64,000 nucleotides of DNA from Danio rerio (lineage: Eukaryota > Chordata > Actinopteri > Cypriniformes > Danionidae). Positions 13,262 through 23,700 of this stretch are shown one piece after another. The notes under the pieces were generated by a model. That model worked only from the letters and a program-made list of their open reading frames with translations. It did not search any database and had not been told where the DNA came from. A program made the translations under genes and the position numbers. The stretch is taken from positions 33,299,501 through 33,363,500 of the forward strand of contig NC_133185.1 of assembly GCF_049306965.1 (NCBI RefSeq), given 5' to 3'. How positions within the stretch are numbered: the stretch's first letter is position 1; each line of letters begins with the position of its first letter.

Positions 13262-15668
13262 TCATAGTGAAAAGCCTTGATGTTGTGAGGCATTGAGTCT
13301 GACCGGGCTGCATGGAACTGGATGGTGATTACCCAGTGATGAATAGATTTCATTCTGCACATAGGTAGGGGTGTCAGATTGGACAGGAGACCGGTGATGC
13401 GCTCTTCCTGGATGAAGATAAAAATGACGACTTGTAATTCTGAAACTTTTGTTTTTGAAGATTGCATCATCCTGCTACATTTAAATAGACATAAATTCAT
13501 CAGTAACACTTTACTTGAAGCGGTGTTCATTTGACTGTCATATGAAACCCTTATAATCATGAAATGACACATAATGAATGTAAATGAGATTTTATGCATG
13601 CTTATGACAGCTATTATTAAGTGTCATTTACTCAATTATGTCATTTTAAATGCATAGATGACGTTTATTATGCTAACTTGACATTGTCATGAACTGAGTG
13701 AATGACACTAAATGACAGCTGTTATAAGCATGAATAAAATCTCATTTACATTCATAACGTGTCAATGTCATGATTATAAATGTTTAATGGCAGTCCTATG
13801 AACACCACTTTAAGAAAAGTGTTACCATTACGAAATATGATATACACTATATTTTTGCTTTTGATAATATTTAATATTCTTACATAATATTCTTTTTTAA
13901 ATAAAACTTCTTTGATTCTCAGTGATTTGACACACACACACACACATTAAATATTGAAGAATTATTGTTATACTCACTGTAACGCTCACAGGTGACTGTA
14001 AGAATGAGTACGGCAAGAATCAGTAATGCAGAGGTCGCCACAGCTATCCATACATCTACTGTATTAAGAACAGTTATTGAGCAGAATTAACTATCACAAT
14101 TATTGCATTCCAAACATGCTATTCTCTAAAAATGCTGGGGAGTTTTTATTTCTCAAAATAAATATATATTGCCAAATTTAACCTTGTTTTTAGGTTTGTC
14201 CATAATATAGCCAATTTGTATGTAAAAAAATTTTTTTTTAGATGTGTGTGGGATTTCGTGCTATTATGAGATTGAATATCAATTACAAACATAAAATAGG
14301 TGATACCTTGGTCTTTGTTACAGTAATTAGGAAGCACATGAAGAGTTGTTGGTTGGCTTAAGGTTGAGTGGTTCACCCAACACGAGTAGTTTTCACAGTC
14401 AGATGTATTCAGATATGAATGGAGAGTGAAGGATCCATCTGGGTTGGTTTTGTTAATGTTCAGTGTCTGAGAAATGTTCTGAAATTCTCCATTTCTCATC
14501 CACACCTGTTTTATAGCTGAAGGATAAAACTCTTCAGAGCTGCAAAGGATTGTAAATCCATCCAATGCTCTTGTTTGTGATACAGACACAGTGGGGCGAG
14601 CTGTAAGAAATTGAAGCGTTAATAGTTTTAACAGCATATACATGTTAATTCATTGTATAATATCTACCATCACATATCAATTTACTTCTAGTCATAATTA
14701 ACTTACCAATCACTTGAACAAATGTTCTGTCGTCTCGCAAAACAACTGAAGGAGGTGGAATGGTTCTGGTCTGAACACATTTATAAGTGCCAGTATCATT
14801 TATCTGCAGATATGATACCTCAAATGAGATGCCATTAAGGATCCAAATTAATCTAACAATATACTTACAAGATTGACTAATCAATGAATTGTTCATAATC
14901 TTTACCGAGCACAATATATAATTGCTATAATTGTTTTCTAGTTTCACATCGAAACTGACAGTTTCATCTGATGGTTTGTATCTACAGCTAATATTGACTG
15001 ATGCTCCTCGATGAACAGTTTGAACTGATGTGTTGGTTAAAGATGTATGTCCAGCTACAACAGCTGAAAAAAGCAGGCAGTTCATATTAAAGAAGTAAAT
15101 ATCTTTATTGCCGAATCACAGTATGAAGATTAAACTGCATAATCATTACCAGAAAACAAAGACAGGAGCATCCACTTGCATGCAGTCACAAAGATACTCA
15201 CTGATAACATCTATTGAGAACAGAAAGATATAGCGATAGTTTATTTTTGCCTGTTCTGCATTAATGGCTATAGCTAACTAGTGACAAATAGCCATTGACT
15301 ATTGATCTGAATTCAAATCAAAGATTATCAAAATGAAAAGTTAGATGACATAAAATGGATGAAACTATGGAAAAAATAAGAAAACAGCGGCAAGCTGAGA
15401 GTCAGTCAGAACTTATTTTACATTTCCGATAACAAACGATCAACCAACCAGCATCAAGTATTCAAGAATATAAAAGTCTCTCTGCAAAGTGCTCCATATC
15501 AAGATTTTAAAAATCACACATTTGTACATTACTGAATGATTATGATTCACAAGTTTGAGCAAAACAGGTTTCACATTTGACTGTCAGAGAACTTCAAGCT
15601 ATTTACTAGCAGCATAAAAACATTTTCGCATTTACATTTTAAGCTTACATAATATGAAATCTCACCAT
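13262..15668 (-). CDS. Gene B: CD28-like two-Ig-domain membrane receptor with tyrosine tail
   Basis: Six exons on the minus strand: ATG 15666-15668 (last three bases of exon 1); signal peptide 15150-15210; V domain 14707-15063; C1-like domain 14307-14600; membrane segment 13978-14055 (or from 14058, a tandem acceptor); tail and stop 13262-13407. Junctions are GT-AG, and all internal ones after the start exon are phase 1. The sum is 939 bases, about 312 residues. Residues 1-21 are a hydrophobic leader. The V domain has Cys48, Cys73, Cys87 and Cys117 and a YKCVQTRTIPPPS loop, with F instead of the usual C-strand Trp. Spacings (25, 14, 30; PPP at Cys+7) fit CD28/CTLA-4. The second domain shows C1 hallmarks (LCSSEEFYPS, WMRNGE, YSCWVNHSTL) and an unpaired Cys (PNYCNK) next to the membrane, as expected for a dimer. 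The tail holds TPTYVQNEIYSSL, resembling half an ITAM or a relaxed ITIM. Expected at the surface of a lymphoid or myeloid cell; ligand unknown. Confidence 0.85.
13502..13826. mobile_element. Inverted-repeat DNA element in the last intron of gene B
   Basis: The ends pair over about 35 bases: AGTAACACTTTACTTGAAGC on the left against GGTAACACTTTTCTTAAAGT (complement of the right end), both continuing GGTGTTCAT. Internally, blocks such as ATGAATGTAAATGAGATTTT also recur inverted. The element is absent at the matching place in gene A, so it landed after the A/B duplication. It has no coding capacity. Confidence 0.75.
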
Positions 15669-16424
15669 TTCAAATGCCAGAAAGTGCCTCCTCGTTTGTA
15701 TTTCTCATGAACTGATGGTTCAACCTCACAGTGGTGTGAAAGAAGAAGTGATGATTCTCTGAGGAGGAGCTTTCATTTAACTTAAGTGAGAAACAAGCTC
15801 AACCCATCTGACGAAGGCAGTCTGAAACTTAAAAACCTATCATTTAATTGTAAGTTTTTTCCAGATGCTCCCAAGAGAAATGACTATTCTTTCAGAGAGC
15901 AGCCAATCACAAACACTCTTTTCTTTTCAGGCCTTCACTATGTTGCTGAACTGGGGAACTTTAAATAGTTAAAACCAATGTCCTCAAGACCTCATTTGCT
16001 TGAAGCTGTCTGCACCAAGACCTCTTTTGTACAGCATGCGCTTTGTGCTCTGAAGAAGCGGTGAGATCTAATTTAAACCACACAGTGTAGGAGGTTATGA
16101 ACACGTGCAAGGCAGGGAAGTTGATTTATAGGTCATGTACCACAAGACATACAATACAAAAAGAGATACAAAATGAAAAGAATGAATTATATAATGACCA
16201 AAGAGCCAGTGCATTGACCTTGTGCCCAAACCAAGTTACTGTCTGCAGTTGGCAAATGAGTTTCTGTTGCATCTTAAGGCTGTTGTAGGAAGCTCTTAGA
16301 AAGTGATTTCCTTGTGTTTATGTTAAAAGGCATGCTATATTTGACCTTTCACTTTGTGCTAGTCACCCTTTTTGTCACAACTGTAATCATATACAAGTTA
16401 CTTACTCCAAACTATTTTCAAACA

Positions 16425-16990
16425 TTTACAAACCCCAAATCAGAAAATGTTTGGACAGTATGGAAAACGCTAATAAAAAGAAAGTAATGAATTGAAGAAG
16501 GTAAAGAAATGGATGCTGTGTGTTCCGGATCAAAAAGGAAAAGCATCATCCACACTGCAAGCAGCAACAAGTCCAAAAGCCAGGGTCTGTCATGGTATGG
16601 GGTTATGTTATAAATGATTTCAGATTTTGAAGCACAATATGCTGCCTTCTTTCATGGGGCACCAAGGCATGTTTCAACAAGACAATGCAAAACCACATTC
16701 TGCACACACATCACAAAGTCCTGGCTGTGGAGGAAGATGATACAGGTATTTGTTTGGTCTGTCTTCAGTCCCGACCTGTCTCCAATAGAGAATGTTTGGT
16801 GCATTTTAAAGTGCAAAATGCAACAAAGACCCCGTACTGTTGCACACCTTAAGACTTGTTTGCAGGAAGCATAGGACAAAAATTAAACCTGAAACACGTC
16901 ATTACTTGGTGTCAGTCCCTAAACACCACAGTCACAAGTCACAGCTGAATGAACCAAACATTTTAAAACAATAGGATTTTTTAATGAATT
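16425..16990 (+). pseudogene. Tc1/mariner-like transposon fragment with partial transposase
   Basis: The left part (about 16425-16480, ACCCCAAATCAGAAAATGTT and following) looks like a Tc1-family terminal repeat. Inside are two recognisable transposase pieces: QQDNAKPHSA near 16677-16710 (second catalytic Asp region) and, in another frame, SPDLSPIENVWCILK near 16770-16815 (third catalytic Glu region, DD34E type), ending LQEA before a TAG at about 16872. The two motifs are in different frames, so at least one frameshift separates them, and the N-terminal DNA-binding half is missing. It is a dead remnant. Confidence 0.75.
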
Positions 16991-17004
16991 TCAGTTGTTT
17001 TATG

Positions 17005-17375
17005 ATATTCATTTATTAATTTTCTTTTCGGCTTAGTCGATTAATAATCTGGGGTCACCACAGTGGAATGAACTGCCAACTTATCCAGCATATGTTTTAT
17101 GCAGTGGTTGCCCTTCCAGCCATATCCCAACACTGGGAAACACCCATACACACTCTTTCACACACATACACTACGGACAATTAAGCTTATTAAGTTCATC
17201 TATAGCATATGCCATGGGCTGTGGGAGAAACCGGAGCACTCAGAGGAAACCCACGCGAACACAGGGACAACATGCAAACTCCACATAGAAATGCCAACTA
17301 ACCCAGCCGGGGCTCGAATCCGCGAGGTTATTGCTGTGTGACGATCATGCTACCCACTGCTTCATCGTGATGCCC
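17005..17375 (-). mobile_element. DANA-type SINE
   Basis: In reverse orientation this reads as a tRNA-like head with a B-box-like GGATTCGAGCCCC, the body TGGCATTTCTATGTGGAGTT, and the tail ATCCAGCATATG ... CTTAGTCGATTAATAA reversed, ending in AATGAAT-type units at the low-coordinate end. It lies between the Tc1 remnant and the tail exon of gene C. It is diverged. Confidence 0.85.
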
Positions 17376-17771
17376 TGTTTTATAAAATATTTGATCGAAC
17401 AAAAAGTAACTTGTTTAATTCTGTATGGAAATTGTATTTATAACAGATAAATTTAGTGAATAATTCAATGACCCCTTTGTCTTATAGCTTTTCATTTTTG
17501 GTAATTAATGACGCAAGTAAATGATTCAAGGATTCTCTTTTTTGGTTGTAGTATGATTCAGGGTTTCTCACAGAAATCAGCTAAATGTGTTATTCAAAGA
17601 ATTGTTTAAAAACCATTGGTTGCTCTCTCACATATTGAAAGATCTGCTAAATCTGCTTTATAAACAGGGACCAGTGTCCTCTGAAAGTCAAATCTGAAGT
17701 CCAAAACTATTAGGATGGTGAAAAAGCTACAGTTCTATCATTGCAAAATGCATCCCTTTAACATTCATTGT

Positions 17772-20700
17772 CAAGAAGGGTGGACTCTGATAGGGCTGCA
17801 TGGCATTGGATGATGGTTACCCAGTGTTGAATACAACATCTCAGTCTGTAGGTGATCATGAAGCACAGGTTCAGATGTGACACTCACTGCTACTGGAGAC
17901 ACAGATGACTTACAAGCTCTTCCTAGAAGAACATGAGAGTATATATTTAGTCACTGCATTTTATGATAAAAGTATTTTTCAAAACACTAATACTTGGCCC
18001 TTCATTCAGTATAAGCCTATGCAACATCACAGAGTTTAATTTAATCAAGAGTTGTGTTTATTTTATGACAGAGATCTTGTATGATCTAATGTAACGTCTA
18101 AAGTGCCAAAGACTTTTAAGTGGGAATCAGGTGACTGGGGTATATGCACAGACTTTTAATTTTTAGTCAGTCAGCCCAAACACATCCGGTGAACTGTCAC
18201 TCCGTTACAAAATCACCAAGTTTATTATCTGATTTCTTTAAAAATCTGTGATCTTCACTTCGATAGATATACAATATACAGAGGGTTTTTCGACCAGACA
18301 AGAAGTGCATTAAATTCCATTTTATCACACCATATATTTAAAATACGAATATTTAATTTACCCCAGTATTTCCTACGCTAGCCTGATGCTACTGGCGGAT
18401 GCTGTAGAGCAGGGGTGCTCAATCCTGTTCCTGGAGATCTACCTTCCTGCAGATTTCAGTTGCTACCCATATCAAACACACCTGAACCAAATAATTAGGA
18501 CCTAAACACCACTTGATAATTACAGGCAGGTGTGTTTGATATGGGTAACAACTGAAATCTGCAGGAAGGTAGATCTCCAGGAACAGGATTGAGCATCCCT
18601 GCTGTAGAGCATTTACATCAAGGGTGCCCAAACATTTTTCTATAAAGGGCCAAAAATCTAACTTGATTGAGGGCTGTGGGCTGAATGTACTGTATACCAA
18701 ACCATATATATTATTTTTGCCATGGGTAATTTGCTAATTTATTCTGTTGTATTTAAAAATAACTAGAAAATGTTGCTTTAAATAATGCAGTATAATTTTT
18801 AACATTTTATAATGAACTTATTACAGTAAAAACATAAACAATCCCATTTATAACACAACAGAGTTCAATGCTGAATTTGCTCGGAGATGTCTCGTGCAAT
18901 GTCCTTCATCTATCAAGTGACAGTATTTACATTTTAAAAGTCTAATTCATTTACAGTATTTAATTACATAATTTAACGTTCGAGGTTACAGAAGTAACCC
19001 TTCGTTTCCCGAGGAGGGGAACGGAAGTGCTATAGGTGGATTACATGTAGAAAATCCACGTATGGGAGGTTTCGGTTCAGAAGCCGCTTGTCTGAAAGAG
19101 TATTGAACGGGCCAATGAAAGCAATGAATTGGCAGCGTAAGCTTGCGCTATCAAACGCCATCCTTTTAAGCTGAAGAGACTTTTTAAACAGCTAAGTGAC
19201 AGTCATTATGGCGATGGAATATAGCACTTCCGTTCCCCTCCTCGGGGAATGAAGGGTCACTTCGGTAACCTCGAACGTTCTCCTTCGGTTGGGGAACTCC
19301 AGTGCTATAGGTGGATTTGATGTAGAAAATCCACATATGGGAGACTACAGAAAACGCCATAATGACTGCACCTTACCAATGCCTCCGATGAGAGGGCAGT
19401 CAAGCAAGCATGAAGCACCCAAATCATGGAAGGCGCGGTCCTCCAACGTGCCCTCGGCCCTAACTTATCCCCACTTCAAAAGAAGTTTTACGGAATAGGT
19501 ATATTTTTTGGGAGTCGCTAGAGTCTAGATAATTCTAGGAAATATGACAGTACGTTGGGAAGCGTGCAATCCCGGTAGGGAGGATGATGCGGAGACCAGC
19601 CGCACCCAATGAGGGAGACAAAATGGTAATTACATATGGACTAGCCCTAAGAATGGGGGAGTACGCATAAGAAGGTGGTTAGCGGATAGGGAAGGCACGG
19701 GTCCACCCAAAAGGGGGGACTGAACCATAGCGGAAAAAGCATATGGGATCGCCAGAGGGGATCGCACATAGCCGGCACCTATACCCAAAAACGCGGGATG
19801 ACCAGTGGGCAGACCTGGCGTAGAGGGCAAGCAAGAGACTCCTCCGCTGAGTCAGTGCTGGGGGCCTCGGAGGAATCTGCAGGGCTCACCAAACGGGGAA
19901 CTTTACCTACAGACAGGAAGGTGCACATCTCTCTGTGTTAAGAAAAGAGAGGCACTGCAAGTGTTTTACAACACCCCACCGAGTTGTTTCCTCAATCACC
20001 AAGGGTTACCTAATACCCTTGAGGAAACCGACTCCACTCGCAGATTGTAAAACCTTGCAAATGTGTTGGGTGTCGCCCAGCCCGCAGCTCTACAGATGCC
20101 TGTTAAAGAGGCGCCGCGTGCACGCGCCCAAGAGGATGCAACGCTCCGAGTGGAGTGCGCACGCACTCCCGGGGGACGCGGCTGACCTCTGCTCAAATAA
20201 GCACATGAAATGGCCTCCACAATCCAGTGGGATAATCTTTGTTTAGTCACAGCACTTCCCTGCTGCCGACCACCATAACAGACAAAGAGCTGCTCAGATG
20301 ATCTAAAGTACTGAGTACGGTCCACATAAATGCACCGAGCGCGAACCGGACAGAGTAAGGAAAGGGCTGGGTCTGCCTCCTCCGGGGACAGCACTTGCAG
20401 GGTTACAACCAGGTCTCTAAAGGGAGTGGTAGGAACCTTGGGCACATAACCCGGGCGGGGTCTCAGGATAACTGAGAAAAATCCGGCCCGAATTCCAGGC
20501 ACGAGTCACTGACCGAAAATTCCCCGACCCTCTTAATGGAGGCCAACGCAACCAGCAGAGCTGTCTTCAGGGACAGACATCTTAAGGATACTGATTCGAG
20601 TGGCTGGAAGGGATCTGAATGCAAGCTCGTGAGAACGAGGGCGAGATCCCAAGAGGGCATAAGAGGGAGGCGAGTTGGGTTAATTTGCCTAGCGCCTCTG

Positions 20701-23700
20701 AGGAACCGGATGATGAGGTTATGCTTTCCCACGGTGCCGCCAGCTACCGCGTCATGATAAGCGGAGATGGCGGCAACGTAAATCCTGAGAGTGGAGGGTG
20801 ACAGCCTGCTCTCCAGCTTCTCTTGAAGGAAAGAGAGCACAACACTGATCTGGCAAGTTCGGGGGTCTTCTCTGCGAGAGATTCAGTGAATAGACTCCAC
20901 TTCAGGGCGTAGGCGTGCCTCTTGGAGGGGGCTCTAGCCTGAGTGATGGTATCAACCACCGCAGACGGTAGGTTACCTAAGTCTTCCTCGCATCTAGGGA
21001 CCACACGTGGAGGTTCCAGAGATCAGGGCGAGGGTGCCAGATGGTGCCCTGTCCCTGAGAGAGTAGGTCCTCTCTCAAAAGGATCTGCCAGGGGAGGGCC
21101 GTCGCGAGGAGGGAGAGCTCTGATATCCAGGTCCGGTTGGGCCAGAGGGGCGCAACTAGCAGAACCTGCTCCTCGTCCTCCCTGACCTTGCACAATAGCT
21201 GCGCGAGCAGGCTCACTGGGGGAGACGCATACTCAGCCATAATCAGCCAGTCGTCGAGATAATTGAGTATGCGGATGCCCGCAAGCCGAAGGGGCGCTAA
21301 GGCACCCCTGTTTGGTGAAGTCCTGTAGAGACAGAGAGAGCCCGAAGGGGAGGACCTTGTATTGTCATGCTCGACCCTCCAACTCAAACCACAGAAACTG
21401 GCGGTGGCGCGGAAGAATGGAGACATGAAAATACGCGTGCTTCAGGTCTATGGCTGCAAACTAATCCTTAGGACGAACGCATCGGAGGATGCGCTTCTGC
21501 GTAAGCGTTCTGAACGGCAGCTTGTGAAGAAAGCGGCTCAAAACACGCAGATCTAGGATTGGCCGTGACCCACTGCTCTTTTTGGGTACGATGAAGTATG
21601 GGCTGTAGAACCCGCTCTCCATCTCGGCTTGAGGAACCGGCTCGATTGCACCCTTCGCCAGGAGGGCAGCAATCTCCTCTAGCAAGACAGGGGCGGACAG
21701 GGGTTTGACCCTGGTGAAATACATGTCCGTGAACTTGGGGGGCTGTTTCGCGAACTGAATCGCGTAGCCGAGTCTGATTGTGCGTATCGCTAATGGCGTC
21801 ATCGCTACAACCGCTGACATACCAGTGGTGGGGCAGCGCGGGGCGGGTGCGCTGATACGGGGAGCGCGAGGGTCCAGCAGAAGAGCTGGAGGAGAGCGAT
21901 TCGCTCTGGCTCCGCACCCTGACTCCGGAGAGGGGGCTCGGGGGCTGGGAGAAAGGAGACCGTCCCCCCAGCGCCCATGAGCCGCTGGCTGAGCATGTAG
22001 ACCCTGCGAGCTGAGAAGCAACGCATCCCAGACTGGCAGGGCTTGAGCAGTCACATCCGGGGAAGGGGAAAAGTGCTCTTTCATTGAATTTTTGGTATCA
22101 CTGAAAAGTACTGTTGGAATATAGGCCCTGCCCTCCAGCGGGCGACCTCGGCGAGGAGCAGCGGAGGTGGATGGCTCGGCGGACGGAGCGGGCTTACGGT
22201 CCCGCCGATAGATGACATTGACCATCGCATCTGACTGCTCCTTCACCGCCTTGAACTCCTGGGTGAATTCATCGATGGTGTCGCCGAACAGGCCAGCCTG
22301 GGATATGGGCGAGTCAAGAAAGCGAACTTTGTCAACATCGCGCATATCAGCCAGGTTTAGCCAGAGGTGGCGTTCCTGGACCACAAGTGTGGACATCGTC
22401 TTCCCCAGAGCACACGCGGCGGACTTAGTAGTCCAGAGAGCATAGACGGTCGCGGTGCGCAGCTCGTGTAACAAGCCTTGGTTAGATCCACCCTCGTGCA
22501 GCTCGGCCAGTGCCTGCGCTTGGTAGCGCTGGTAGGTGGCCATCTCATACAAGGCGGAAGCAGCCTGTCCCGCAGCCTTGTAAGCTTTGTAAGCCTTGTA
22601 AGGGAGGCAGATAACCTACAGGCTTGGGGCGGGAGACGGGGCGGACCGCGCCAAGTAGGGGCGCCACGCGGACAAAGATTGACCGCGATAGCGTGCTCCA
22701 CCGGCGGGATCGCCTTATACCCCCTGGCAGCTCCACCATCAAGGGTGGTAAAGGCGGAGGCAGACACAGCGCGGGCAGAGAAAGGTGCCCTCCAAGACTG
22801 CGTGAGCCTACTGTGCACCTCCGGGAAGAAGGGGACAAAAGGCTTCGAAGGCTTCGCCTTCTGGTCCTCTACGTAACACCCATCTAGTCAGTCCAACCGC
22901 GGAGCTGGGGGATGAACCATCTCCAACCCGACGGCCGAAGCAGCCCGGGAAAGCACGGCTAACATGTCCACTTCAGGATACATTTTGGCGGCGCTCGCTT
23001 GCCCAGAGGGGGCGAGCGGGTCCGGATCATCGTCGGACAGTGAAAGCCCACCCTCCGATGCCGCGGAGGACATCTGGTCTCCGGTGTCAGCGAGCGTGAG
23101 AGCTACCATCTGATTAGACGGATCACTCCCAGTACCCGAAGCTTGGATGGAGCGCTTGGAGGAGCGAGAGGTCCGCGAGCCCTTAGGCGGCAGATTATCT
23201 CTCGCTGAAACCCTCAGATCTGCCCGAGCGCCCGCTGCAGAGCAGGAGGCGACTGGGGTGGCTCGCTCTCTTACGAAAGTTAGCCGCGAATTTCAACTGC
23301 GCAACGGTCATGGCATCGCAATGACAGCATGAACCGCCCCCGAGCACCACATTAACATGCTGGACCCCCAAACATGTAATGCAGTGATCGTGTCCATCAT
23401 CCGGAGCCAGGAAACCCCCGCAACCAGAAATGCACAGTCGGAGCGCCATCCTGAAAAGGACGTGCTGCACGACTGTGTTGCTCTTTTAGGAAAGTTTGCA
23501 ACTATTGGCACCGCTCTGGAGGAGCGGACCCAAAGAAACGCCAGGCAAGGGAGAAACCCAGCTCGACCGTCTGCCGCTGCGTAGACTCGCTCCCATCCCA
23601 TCTTTCTTCCTCTCTTTTCAGATAAGATGGCGGGCCAAATCAAAGGTTAGGATCTTACTTTGGGCATCTCTGGTTTACACAGTCTTTCATTTAGTTTTAT

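Larger units (their letters stand above)
10240..16370. repeat. Tandem segmental duplication, copy 2 (holds gene B)
   Basis: The partner of 4250-9350, with the same gene order and exon spacing. Copy 2 carries insertions not found in copy 1, notably the inverted-repeat element at 13502-13826 inside the last intron of gene B and the satellite-like palindrome near 11380-11632. Confidence 0.8.

Noticed and set aside
20536-22887. Several plus-strand open frames in the GC-rich block
   Set aside because: Shadows of the minus-strand DIRS fossil caused by high GC content.
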